Below are positions 1-5,960 of a stretch of 15,917 bases of DNA, piece after piece. Made by a program: the position numbers and the translations under genes. Every line of letters begins with the position of its first letter. The stretch's first letter is position 1. Location of the stretch: contig JAICUS010000066.1 of the NCBI GenBank assembly GCA_025935735.1, positions 1 through 15,917 on the forward strand, read 5' to 3'. Source of the stretch: Solirubrobacteraceae bacterium (GTDB taxonomy: Bacteria; Actinomycetota; Thermoleophilia; Solirubrobacterales; Solirubrobacteraceae). A model generated the notes under the pieces. The model was not told the DNA's origin. It was given only the letters and a program-made list of their open reading frames with translations, and did not search any database.

Positions 1-66
1 AGCACCTTCCAGCGACGATCGAGTTTCTTCATGCAACTTACCCTACACGAGTGAGTTTCGTCACGC

Positions 67-72
67 TACCCT
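67..72 (+). promoter_or_regulatory. Candidate -10 element for the HxlR gene (leaderless)
   Basis: TACCCT fits the actinobacterial TANNNT -10 pattern and begins 13 nt before the GTG at 80, so transcription would start at or next to the start codon. A second TACCCT lies at 39-44. No good -35 hexamer is visible 16-18 bp upstream, so this is weak. Confidence 0.3.
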
Positions 73-79
73 TGACGTC

Positions 80-553
80 GTGCTGCCCCGCACCTACGAC
101 AACCAGAACTGCTCGATCGCCCGCACGCTCGAGCTGGTGGGCGAGCGCTGGACGATGCTCGTGCTGCGCGAGGCCTTCCTGGGCCGGCGGCGCTTCGAGG
201 AGTACGCCGAGCGCCTGGGGATGGCCCGCAACGTGCTGTCAGCCCGGCTCGCGCACCTGGTCGACGAGGGCGTGCTGGAAAAGGTGCGCTACCAGGACCG
301 CCCGGAGCGCTTCGAGTACCGCCTGACCGCCAAGGGGCGCGATCTGTGGCCCGTGCTGTCCGCGCTGCGCGACTACGGCGACCGCCACTACGCGCCGGAC
401 GGCCCGCCGGTGCTGGTCACCCATCGAGGCTGCGGCGGCGAGCTGGACGACCGGCGGATCTGCCGGCGCTGCGGCGCCGCGCTGGAGCTGGCCGACGTCG
501 AGGCCCACCCCGGGCCGGGCGCGCTCAGCGCGGCAGCTCCTGCTCGAGGCTGA
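80..553 (+). CDS. HxlR-family winged-helix transcriptional regulator
   Basis: Predicted 157-residue DNA-binding regulator of the HxlR/MarR-like winged-helix class. The N-terminal half carries the family hallmark: YDNQNCSIARTLELVGERWT (residues 6-25), then LREAFLGRRRF and the wing region ending near FEYRLTAKG (78-86). Cys11 sits at the position of the redox-sensing cysteine known in HypR-type members; that it senses anything here is inference. The C-terminal tail has His115, Cys118, Cys128 and Cys131 in an HxxC...CxxC pattern, which looks like a small zinc ribbon. The GTG start has no Shine-Dalgarno sequence. The frame stays open to the window edge but contains no other start codon, and the domain begins right at this GTG. 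Its 3' end overlaps the convergent polymerase gene by 29 bp. The regulated genes are unknown. Confidence 0.85.
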   Translation: MLPRTYDNQNCSIARTLELVGERWTMLVLREAFLGRRRFEEYAERLGMARNVLSARLAHLVDEGVLEKVRYQDRPERFEYRLTAKGRDLWPVLSALRDYGDRHYAPDGPPVLVTHRGCGGELDDRRICRRCGAALELADVEAHPGPGALSAAAPARG

Positions 554-1430
554 GCACCGGCGCGAACAGGTCGCCGTGCTCGGCCACGCGCTCCAGTACG
601 CCGGCTGACGTGAACACGAGCGCCTCCGGGTCCTCCACCGCCTCGACCTCCTCCCAGGTCAGCGGCGTCGAGACGGTCGGGCGCTCCATGGCCCGCAGCG
701 AGTAGACGCACACGGTCGTCTTGTGGCGCTCGTTCTGGCTCCAGTCGACGAGCACCTTCCCCCGGCGCAGCGCCTTCTTCATGTCGGTCACCACGAGCTC
801 CGGCCACCGGCGCTCCAGCACGCCGGCCACGCCGAGCGAGAACGCCCGCGTGTCCGCGTAGCCGAGCCCCGGCGTGTTCAGCGGCACGTAGACCTGCATG
901 CCCTTGGAGCCCGACGTCTTCGGGAACGCCCGCAGGCCGAAGTGGTCGAACGCGTCGCGCAGCCGCAGGGCGACGCGGGCGCACTCGACGATCGTGGCCG
1001 GCGGCCCCGGGTCGAGGTCGAACGCCACCACCCGCGGGCGCTCGACGTCCGGGACGGTGTGCAGCGGCGTGTGCAGCTCCAGGTCGGCCAGGTTGCCCAG
1101 CCAGACCAGCGTCGCGAGGTCCTCGCACAGGCAGTACTCGACCTCGCCCTCGTTGCGGCCCGACCACACGCCCGCGGTCCGCACCCAGTCCGGCCGGTGG
1201 TCCGGGCAGCGTTTCTCGTAGAAGTGGCCGCCCTCCACCCCGTTGGGATACCGCTTCAGGGTCAGCGGCCGGCCCTCCAGATGCGGCAGCAGCACCGGCG
1301 CGATCCGCGTGTAGTAGTCGATCACGTGGCCCTTGGTGAACCCGGCCCGCGGATAGAGGACCTTCTCCAGGTTCGACAGCGAGAGCGTCCGCTCTCCGAC
1401 CGTCACGTCCACCCGCTTGCTGGTCGCCAC
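525..1430 (-). CDS. Stand-alone LigD-type NHEJ polymerase/primase (PolD-like)
   Basis: A 301-residue protein covering only the archaeo-eukaryotic primase-like polymerase domain of LigD, which adds nucleotides or ribonucleotides at broken DNA ends during non-homologous end joining. Visible motifs are LEKVLYPRAGFTK (21-33), RPLTLKRYPNGV (54-65), the metal-binding FDLDP with Asp138 and Asp140, TSGSKGMQVYVPL (172-184), the third metal Asp in VDWSQN (Asp229), and YSLRA with Arg246. Spacing matches the Pseudomonas LigD polymerase domain residue by residue as I recall it (D669/D671/S704/D759/R776), but the position of its His710 is Gln179 here. The phosphoesterase and ligase domains are absent and lie in a separate gene near 10065-11510. 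The GTG start has no Shine-Dalgarno sequence; a GGGTAC motif lies 11 nt before it. The gene overlaps the HxlR gene end to end. Confidence 0.9.
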   Translation of the reverse strand: MATSKRVDVTVGERTLSLSNLEKVLYPRAGFTKGHVIDYYTRIAPVLLPHLEGRPLTLKRYPNGVEGGHFYEKRCPDHRPDWVRTAGVWSGRNEGEVEYCLCEDLATLVWLGNLADLELHTPLHTVPDVERPRVVAFDLDPGPPATIVECARVALRLRDAFDHFGLRAFPKTSGSKGMQVYVPLNTPGLGYADTRAFSLGVAGVLERRWPELVVTDMKKALRRGKVLVDWSQNERHKTTVCVYSLRAMERPTVSTPLTWEEVEAVEDPEALVFTSAGVLERVAEHGDLFAPVLSLEQELPR

Positions 1431-1441
1431 GGAGCGTGACG

Positions 1442-1447
1442 GTACCC
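1442..1447 (-). promoter_or_regulatory. Candidate SigB/SigF-type -10 (GGGTAC) before the polymerase gene
   Basis: On the minus strand GGGTAC ends 11 nt before the GTG start at 1430. GGGTAC/T is the known -10 core of SigB/SigF-type promoters. The same bases also contain TACCGT, a TANNNT-type vegetative -10, so the assignment is ambiguous. No convincing -35 (GGNTT or GNTT) is seen at the usual spacing. Confidence 0.3.
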
Positions 1448-1451
1448 ACGT

Positions 1452-1479
1452 TTGCCGCCCGACCTCGGCCCACTACACT
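1452..1479 (+). promoter_or_regulatory. Candidate vegetative promoter for the STAS-MpsC operon
   Basis: TTGCCG at 1452-1457, a 16-bp spacer, and TACACT at 1474-1479 match the -35/-10 pattern of the main sigma factor reasonably well (TTG core and TANNNT). Transcription would start near 1486 and leave a long leader of about 125 nt before the GTG at 1612. Confidence 0.4.
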
Positions 1480-1508
1480 CTGGCGCGGCAGGCCGACGCA
1501 ACCCGTGG

Positions 1509-1585
1509 GGGGGCGTCCCGGCAGGCGGACCCCCATCCGAGGGGACGGTCGACGCGCTCCGCCCGGGGCGCGGCACGGTCCCTCG
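1509..1585 (+). promoter_or_regulatory. Structured 5' leader (two tandem hairpins) before the STAS gene
   Basis: Two hairpins can be drawn in the predicted leader RNA. The first pairs 1509-1518 with 1527-1534 (five G-C pairs, a 2-nt bulge, then TCC with GGA; loop 1519-1526). The second pairs CGAGGG at 1538-1543 with CCCTCG at 1580-1585, continues with A1545-T1579 and C1546-G1578, and encloses an inner hairpin pairing 1553-1560 with 1565-1572 around a GCCC loop. The ribosome-binding site (1598-1604) lies just outside. I recognise no known riboswitch family. GC-rich DNA forms chance hairpins easily, so function is unproven. Confidence 0.35.
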
Positions 1586-1611
1586 TCTCACCTGACCAAG
1601 AGGACCCGCCA

Positions 1612-1944
1612 GTGCCCCGCTCCGTACCCGCCCCCTTCCGCTGCGACCTCGCCCCCGAGGAGGGGCGCGTGCTCGTGCGCCTCGCCGGCGAGCTCGACCT
1701 GAGCAGCACGCCGCTCCTCGACCAGCGCCTGCGCGACGCGCTCGACGGCGGCGGCCGGCAGCTGGTCGTCGACCTGCGCAACCTCGAGTTCATGGACTCG
1801 ACGGGGCTGACCCTGCTCGTGCGCTGGGCCCGCGGCGCCGAGCAGGACGGCTACGAGCTCGCGCTGGTGCGCGGCGAGCCGCGCGTCCACCGGCTGTTCG
1901 AGCTGACCGGGCTGGACGCGGCCTTCACCTTCACGGAGGGCTAG
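1612..1944 (+). CDS. STAS-domain anti-sigma factor antagonist (first copy)
   Basis: A 110-residue single-domain STAS protein of the SpoIIAA/RsbV type. Such proteins bind an anti-sigma kinase when unphosphorylated and thereby free the sigma factor. Visible features are LAGELDLSSTP (24-34), VVDLRNLEFMDSTGL (52-66) with Ser63 as the expected phosphorylation site, and the C-terminal helix HRLFELTGL (93-101). The frame opens upstream, but the GTG at 1612 is preferred because AAGAGGA (1598-1604) sits 7 nt before it and the STAS fold starts right after. The DUF2294 gene follows after a one-base gap, so the two are almost certainly one transcript, with a sigma gene next on the same strand. The partner kinase is probably not in this operon; the only one visible is at 11934-12425. 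Confidence 0.88.
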   Translation: MPRSVPAPFRCDLAPEEGRVLVRLAGELDLSSTPLLDQRLRDALDGGGRQLVVDLRNLEFMDSTGLTLLVRWARGAEQDGYELALVRGEPRVHRLFELTGLDAAFTFTEG

Positions 1945-1945
1945 T

Positions 1946-2338
1946 GTGCGCAGGGTGCCCGAGGGCGCCCAGGACCTGATCGCCGCCGCGGGCGGGCAGC
2001 CGCCCGGCTCGCTGAGAGCCGCGCTGGCCAACGCCATGGTGGGCCTCAAGAAGCAGTACTACGGCCGCGGGCCGGAGGCGGCCAAGGCCTACATCGAGGA
2101 CGACTACATCTTCGTCGTACTCGAGGGCGGGCTCACGCGCAACGAGGAGACCCTGCTCGCCGCGGGCCACGAGGACCTCGTGCGTCAATACCGACTGACC
2201 TTCCAGGAGGTCGTCGGCCCCACGGCCACGAGCGCCGTCGAGGAGCTCACCGGACGCCGCGTGATCGGCTACCACAGCCAGATCGTGTTCGACCCCGCAC
2301 GGGCGTTCGAGATCTTCGTGCTCGCGCCCGAAGGCTGA
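1946..2338 (+). CDS. DUF2294 / MpsC-family protein
   Basis: A 130-residue protein matching the DUF2294 family, now named after MpsC of the staphylococcal sodium-translocating membrane-potential system. Family features are KKQYYGRGPEAAKAYI (35-50), the central VVLEGGLTRNEETLL (57-71), the Arg-Phe core RLTFQEVV (83-90) and TGRRVIGYHSQI (102-113) before a last beta strand. No membrane segment or signal peptide is visible. The GTG start at 1946 is backed by GGAGGG at 1935-1940 and follows the STAS stop codon by one base, so translation is probably coupled. No MpsA- or MpsB-like gene lies nearby, which makes the staphylococcal role doubtful here. Placement between a STAS antagonist and a stress sigma factor suggests a regulatory or stress role, which is inference. 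Confidence 0.8.
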   Translation: MRRVPEGAQDLIAAAGGQPPGSLRAALANAMVGLKKQYYGRGPEAAKAYIEDDYIFVVLEGGLTRNEETLLAAGHEDLVRQYRLTFQEVVGPTATSAVEELTGRRVIGYHSQIVFDPARAFEIFVLAPEG

Positions 2339-2407
2339 CGGCGAGCCGCTCGCTGTCGGCAATAAGACGGTTGGCGTGTCGGAGATGCGGGGATTCCGAA
2401 GGTCCAG

Positions 2408-2413
2408 GGGTAC
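2408..2413 (+). promoter_or_regulatory. Candidate SigB/SigF-type -10 (GGGTAC) before the sigma gene
   Basis: GGGTAC ends 11 nt before the ATG at 2425. A GGATT at 2391-2395 could act as a -35, but the 12-bp spacer is shorter than usual for SigF promoters. If real, the sigma factor would activate its own gene, as SigB-type factors commonly do. Confidence 0.35.
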
Positions 2414-2424
2414 GGCAGAAGTTG

Positions 2425-3225
2425 ATGGGAACCACTTCAACGGTCGCGCGGCCCGCGCCGGCGACGGCGGGCGACCGCGCCCGGCGCCAGCGCGAGGACC
2501 AGCGCCTGATGCAGCGCATGCAAGAGGGCGACGGCCGCGCACGCGAGGAGTTCATCGAGCGCTACATGCCGCTCGCGCGCTCGCTGGCGCTGCGCTACCG
2601 GCGCGCGTCCGAGCCGCTCGATGACCTCATCCAGGTCGCCTCGGTCGGGTTGGTCAAGGCGGTCGACCGCTGGGACGCCGGCCGCGGCCTCGCCTTCTCC
2701 TCCTACGCCGTGCCGACGATCCTGGGCGAGCTGCGCCGCTACTTCCGCGACTCCACCTGGGACGTCCGCCCCGCGCGCGACCTGCAGGAGCTCTGCCTGG
2801 CCGTCGAGGAGGCGCGCGAGAAGCTGTGGGGCCAGCTCGGGCGCTCGCCCACCGTCGCCGACCTGGCCGACCGGCTGGACCGCTCGCCGGAGGAGATCGT
2901 CGAGGCGCTGCAGGCCACCGAGGGGCGCTCCGTGCGCTCGCTGGACGCGCCGGTGCACGACGAGGAGAACGACTCCGCCTCCGCCGGCGACCTGATCGGC
3001 ACCGACGACGCCGAGTTCGAGCGCGTCGAGGCCGGCGTGACCCTCGAGCGGCTCACCGGCATCCTCGACGAGCGCGCCCAGGAGATCCTGCGGCTGCGCT
3101 TCCAGGACGACCTGCTGCAGTCCGAGATCGCCGAGCGCGTCGGCTGCTCGCAGATGCACGTCTCGCGCATCATCCGCTCCTCGCTGGAGAAGCTCTACGC
3201 CTACGGCTCGGGCATGACGGCGTGA
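2425..3225 (+). CDS. SigB/SigF/SigG-type alternative RNA polymerase sigma factor
   Basis: A 266-residue group 3 sigma-70 factor of the general-stress/sporulation type, which directs RNA polymerase to GGGTA-type promoters. Region 2 (about 40-110) includes LDDLIQVASVGLVKAV (65-80) and FSSYAVPTILGELRRYFRD (91-109). The linker DVRPARDLQEL (113-123) leads into region 3 (WGQLGRSPTVADLA), and region 4 (about 207-260) carries the helix-turn-helix SEIAERVGCSQMHVSRII (233-250). An in-frame TTG at 2371 would give a longer protein, but its added residues are not sigma-like. The ATG at 2425 is preferred and has only a weak AGAAG upstream. It lies 86 bp after the DUF2294 gene. It is probably held in check by an RsbW-like kinase, of which one is present at 11934-12425; that pairing is inference. 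Confidence 0.92.
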   Translation: MGTTSTVARPAPATAGDRARRQREDQRLMQRMQEGDGRAREEFIERYMPLARSLALRYRRASEPLDDLIQVASVGLVKAVDRWDAGRGLAFSSYAVPTILGELRRYFRDSTWDVRPARDLQELCLAVEEAREKLWGQLGRSPTVADLADRLDRSPEEIVEALQATEGRSVRSLDAPVHDEENDSASAGDLIGTDDAEFERVEAGVTLERLTGILDERAQEILRLRFQDDLLQSEIAERVGCSQMHVSRIIRSSLEKLYAYGSGMTA

Positions 3226-3422
3226 GCCCGACGCTCGAGATCCCGGCGCCCAACGACCCCGTTCAGCCCGCCGTGCCGGACGCGCCGACCGTGCCCGCGG
3301 ACCCGGTGCCCGGCCCCGAGGCGCCGCCGGACCTGCCCGACGCGCCCGACGCGCCGCCGCCGGACGACCCGCCGCCGCCCGCGCCGGACGGCCCGGACAT
3401 CCCGCCGGATCCCGCTCACTAA
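3222..3422 (+). CDS. Small Pro/Asp-rich hypothetical protein overlapping the sigma stop codon
   Basis: A 66-residue reading frame starts with the GTG inside the GTGA that ends the sigma gene and stops with TAA at 3420-3422. The product starts MSPTLEIPAPNDP and is then almost only Pro, Asp, Ala, Glu and Val, with repeats such as PDAPDAPPPDDPPPP, so it would be acidic and unstructured. The 4-nt stop-start overlap fits translational coupling, and the frame fills the gap to the topoisomerase gene exactly. I know of no family. It could be a real small protein made with the sigma factor, or a chance frame in GC-rich DNA, where CCG and GAC codons are cheap. Its stop overlaps the end of the convergent topoisomerase gene. 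Confidence 0.45.
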   Translation: MSPTLEIPAPNDPVQPAVPDAPTVPADPVPGPEAPPDLPDAPDAPPPDDPPPPAPDGPDIPPDPAH

Positions 3423-4477
3423 GCGGCGACCTTCTCGACTCCGGGCGCCGCCTCGCGCTCGTCGACGAGGTCGAGCACCGCGCGCTCGATCTCCGCGTGG
3501 TGGATCGGCAGCTCGCCCGGCTCGGCGTCCAGCGCGGCGTCGAGCACCTCGCGGTCGATCACCAGCCCCGAGCGGAACGCGTCGAAGATCCGCGGGTCGA
3601 TGTAGGACGCGCGGCAGACCGCCGGCGTGTTGCCCAGGTAGTGGGCCGTCTCGCGGATCGCGCGGGCGATCGCCCGGTCGCGCGAGGTCTTGGAGCCGTG
3701 CGCCGGCCCGGAGACCGCCAGCCCCACGGCGGCCAGCACCGTCGCGCTCCAGGTGCGGAAGTCCTTGGCCGAGAAGTCGCCGCCGGTGGACTCCTTCAGG
3801 TAGGCGTTGATGTCGGGCGAGCGCACGTCCGCCCAGCGCCGGCCCTGCTTGTAGGCCAGCAGCTCCGGCCCGCCGCCGCGGCGGCGCTTGAGCTTGCCCA
3901 CGATCTCCGTGGCCAGCGGGTCGACCACCGCCTGGACGCGGTGCTTGCCGCTCTTGGCCGGATAGTCGAAGACCATCGTCCCGTCCGGCTCGATGGTCAC
4001 GTGCTCCTTGCGCATCGTCGCCAGCCCGTAGGACTCGTTGGTCACGGTGTACTGCTCGGTGCCGATGCGGAAGAAGCCCCGGTCCAGCAGCCGCACCGCG
4101 CAGGCCAGCACGCGCTCGCGTTTGAGCGCGTGGGTGGCGTGCAGGTCGCGCTCCACCTGCCTGCGCAGCCGCGGCAGCGCGCGGGCGAACCGGCACATGT
4201 CCGCGAACTTCTCGGCGTCGCGCCGGGTGCGCCAGGCGTCGTGGTAGCGGTACTGCTTGCGGCCCGCGGCGTCGACGCCGGTGGCCTGCAGATGGCCGTC
4301 CGGGTACGGGCAGATCCACACCTCGCCCCAGGCCGGCGGCAGCGTCAGCTCGCGGATGCGCTCGAGCACCTCCGGCTCGGTCACCCGCTCGCCGTCCTCG
4401 TCGAAGTAGGCGAAGCCGCGCCCGGCCCGCTTCCGGGCGATCCCGGGGCCCGAGCAGTCGGCGCGGCGCAGTCGCAT
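3419..4477 (-). CDS. Type IB DNA topoisomerase (poxvirus/bacterial type)
   Basis: A 352-residue enzyme that relaxes supercoils by nicking one strand through a 3'-phosphotyrosine link. The catalytic set is readable: Arg137 in FFRIGTEQY, Lys175 in DYPAKSGKHR, Arg241 in KDFRTWSATVLA, Asn283 in YLGNTPAVCR and the nucleophile Tyr292 in CRASYIDPRIFDAF. Asn283 takes the place of the vaccinia catalytic His, as I recall for Deinococcus topoisomerase IB (R137, K174, R239, N280, Y289), so activity is expected. The N-terminal domain contains LPPAWGEVWICPYPDGHLQATG (47-68), with AGRKQYRYH following. The ATG start is preceded by GGAGG at good spacing. The gene runs divergently from the second STAS gene and meets the sigma-side small ORF end to end. 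Confidence 0.95.
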   Translation of the reverse strand: MRLRRADCSGPGIARKRAGRGFAYFDEDGERVTEPEVLERIRELTLPPAWGEVWICPYPDGHLQATGVDAAGRKQYRYHDAWRTRRDAEKFADMCRFARALPRLRRQVERDLHATHALKRERVLACAVRLLDRGFFRIGTEQYTVTNESYGLATMRKEHVTIEPDGTMVFDYPAKSGKHRVQAVVDPLATEIVGKLKRRRGGGPELLAYKQGRRWADVRSPDINAYLKESTGGDFSAKDFRTWSATVLAAVGLAVSGPAHGSKTSRDRAIARAIRETAHYLGNTPAVCRASYIDPRIFDAFRSGLVIDREVLDAALDAEPGELPIHHAEIERAVLDLVDEREAAPGVEKVAA

Positions 4478-4507
4478 CCTCCCAACCTCCCCGCCCTCCC
4501 GGCCGTT

Positions 4508-4513
4508 TAGGCT
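4508..4513 (+). promoter_or_regulatory. Candidate -10 element for the second STAS gene (leaderless)
   Basis: TAGGCT (TANNNT type) starts 12 nt before the GTG at 4520, so the transcript would begin at the start codon. No Shine-Dalgarno sequence is present and no clear -35 is seen. The same hexamer at the same distance occurs before the PAS gene at 15652. Confidence 0.35.
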
Positions 4514-4519
4514 TGCGCC

Positions 4520-4855
4520 GTGTCACGGTTCGCGTTCGATACCGCCGAGCGCTCCGCCCTCGCGCTGATCACGCTCGAGGGCGAGCTGGACCTGCCCGCG
4601 ACGGCCGAGCTGGAGCCGGAGCTGGAGCGGCTGGCCTGCGAGCCGGGGGTGGAGACCGTGGCGCTCGACCTGCGCGCGCTGGAGTTCCTGGACTCCAGCG
4701 GGCTGCGGCTCGTGGTGGTGGCCGAGCGCCGGCTGCGCGAGGCGGGCCGCCGGCTCGTGCTGGTGCGCGGGCCGCAGCCGGTGCAGCGGGTCTTCGAGAT
4801 CACCCGCATGACCGAGCGGCTGGAGTTCGTCGATGCGCCGGAGCAAGCCGCCTGA
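4520..4855 (+). CDS. STAS-domain anti-sigma factor antagonist (second copy)
   Basis: A 111-residue STAS protein of the SpoIIAA/RsbV type. It shows ITLEGELDLPATAEL (17-31), then VALDLRALEFLDSSGLRL (47-64), with Ser59 in DSSG aligned to the phosphorylated serine of SpoIIAA, and the closing helix VQRVFEITRM. The GTG at 4520 is the natural start because the STAS strand begins within a few residues; no ribosome-binding site is seen, so a leaderless message is likely. The next gene, a membrane diguanylate cyclase, starts 37 bp downstream (or overlaps, if its earlier ATG is used), so the two appear to be an operon. A STAS protein paired with a diguanylate cyclase recalls HsbA-HsbD of Pseudomonas, where the antagonist binds the cyclase. 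A similar link here is inference. Confidence 0.88.
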   Translation: MSRFAFDTAERSALALITLEGELDLPATAELEPELERLACEPGVETVALDLRALEFLDSSGLRLVVVAERRLREAGRRLVLVRGPQPVQRVFEITRMTERLEFVDAPEQAA

Positions 4856-4879
4856 CCTCAAGTCCCGCGCGCCCCCGCC

Positions 4880-4884
4880 GAGGA
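4880..4884 (+). promoter_or_regulatory. Ribosome-binding site deciding the diguanylate cyclase start
   Basis: GAGGA lies 8 nt before the ATG at 4893. The earlier in-frame ATG at 4833, inside the STAS gene, has nothing comparable upstream. Confidence 0.5.
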
Positions 4885-4892
4885 CTTCCTTG

Positions 4893-5960
4893 ATGGACCC
4901 GATTGGTGAGCACCGGCTGGCCGGCGGCGAGGGCGTGCTCGAGGACGCCCTGCGGCTGCGGCTCCAGACCATCCCGATCGGCGTCGGTGTGACCTACGCC
5001 ACGGTCGCCGCGCTGGGCGCCTGGACGGCCGCCACCTGGGGCGAGCCGCACCGCGGGCTGATCGTCGCGGTGATCGCCGCCTGCGTCGTCGTGACCACCG
5101 CGGTCGCGCTGATGCCGCTCGAGCCCCTGCTGCGCAGCCGCTGGCGCGAGCCGTTCTTCCTCGCCTGGAGCCTGGGCGACCTCGCGTTCGTCACCGTGTT
5201 CGCCGCCGCCGACGGCGGCGCGCGCAGCCCCACCACGCTCATGTACTTCCTGCCGCTGGTCTTCGCGGCGCTGTCGTATCCGCTGTGGCTGACCGGGGTG
5301 GTCAGCGCCTCGACGATCACCGCGTTCGCCGGCCTGGCGCTATTGCAGCCCGGCGGCGACCCCGGCGGCCCGGGCGCGACGTGGCTGTTCGCCACGATCC
5401 TCGTGCTGGTCGCGCTGATGTGCATCTGGCAGGCGCGGGTCAACGGGCGCCAGCTCGTCCGCCTGGGCCGCCTGTCGCGGGCCGACGCGCTGACCGGCTG
5501 CCTGAACCGCTTCGGCTTCCAAGAGCGTCTCGGCGCGGAGCTCGCGCGCGCGGCCGGCGACGGCTCGCCGGTCGGGCTCGTCCTGCTCGACCTCGTGGGC
5601 TTCAAGGCGGTCAACGACACCCACGGCCACCCGGCCGGCGACGAGCTGCTCGTCTGGACCGCCCACGCGCTGCACCGCCTCCTGCGCCCCGGCGACGGCG
5701 TGGCCCGCCTGGGCGGCGACGAGTTCGCGCTGATCCTCCCCGGCGCCGGCCCGGACACGGCCGACGAGGTGGCGCAGCGCGTGCGCAGCGCGCTGGCCGA
5801 GCGCATCCAGGCCTCCCCGGGCGCGGCCAGCGCCCCGCACGACGGCGCCGACGTCGAGACGCTCGTGCGCGTGGCCGACGGCCGGCTCTACGCCGGGCGC
5901 CGCTCTCGGGCCACGGCGGGCACGCCCTCGCCCGCCGCGAGCACGGTCTCGCCCCGGTAG
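4893..5960 (+). CDS. Membrane-bound GGDEF diguanylate cyclase
   Basis: A 355-residue protein with about six hydrophobic segments (roughly 28-48, 55-74, 88-107, 115-130, 132-151, 163-179) followed by a cytoplasmic GGDEF domain (about 195-335) that makes cyclic di-GMP from two GTP. The active-site motif GGDEF is intact at 274-278. Asp233 in LLDLVGFKAVND holds the first metal position, although the second Asp of the usual DxD is Val235. The inhibitory site RxxD is intact (RPGD, 265-268) exactly five residues before GGDEF, so product inhibition is likely. The start at 4893 is chosen for its ribosome-binding site; an ATG at 4833 would add 20 residues. The last 73 bp overlap the convergent desaturase gene. 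No EAL or HD-GYP phosphodiesterase is in the window. Confidence 0.9.
   Translation: MDPIGEHRLAGGEGVLEDALRLRLQTIPIGVGVTYATVAALGAWTAATWGEPHRGLIVAVIAACVVVTTAVALMPLEPLLRSRWREPFFLAWSLGDLAFVTVFAAADGGARSPTTLMYFLPLVFAALSYPLWLTGVVSASTITAFAGLALLQPGGDPGGPGATWLFATILVLVALMCIWQARVNGRQLVRLGRLSRADALTGCLNRFGFQERLGAELARAAGDGSPVGLVLLDLVGFKAVNDTHGHPAGDELLVWTAHALHRLLRPGDGVARLGGDEFALILPGAGPDTADEVAQRVRSALAERIQASPGAASAPHDGADVETLVRVADGRLYAGRRSRATAGTPSPAASTVSPR

Noticed and set aside
1..79. End of an upstream gene in the first 79 bases
   Set aside because: One frame is open to the HxlR gene but shows no recognisable protein and no start codon; too short to call.
1498..1600. A known riboswitch class in the STAS leader
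   Set aside because: I compared it mentally with fluoride, c-di-GMP, c-di-AMP, cobalamin and SAM consensus elements and found no match. It is kept only as a structured leader.
2371..2424. TTG-initiated extension of the SigB-type sigma factor (MACRRCGD...)
   Set aside because: The added 18 residues have no sigma similarity, overlap the candidate promoter, and lack a ribosome-binding site. ATG 2425 is better.
4833..4892. Upstream ATG of the diguanylate cyclase inside the STAS gene
   Set aside because: No ribosome-binding site, and the added residues (Arg/Pro/Lys-rich) are not needed for the membrane domain. It remains a possible alternative start.
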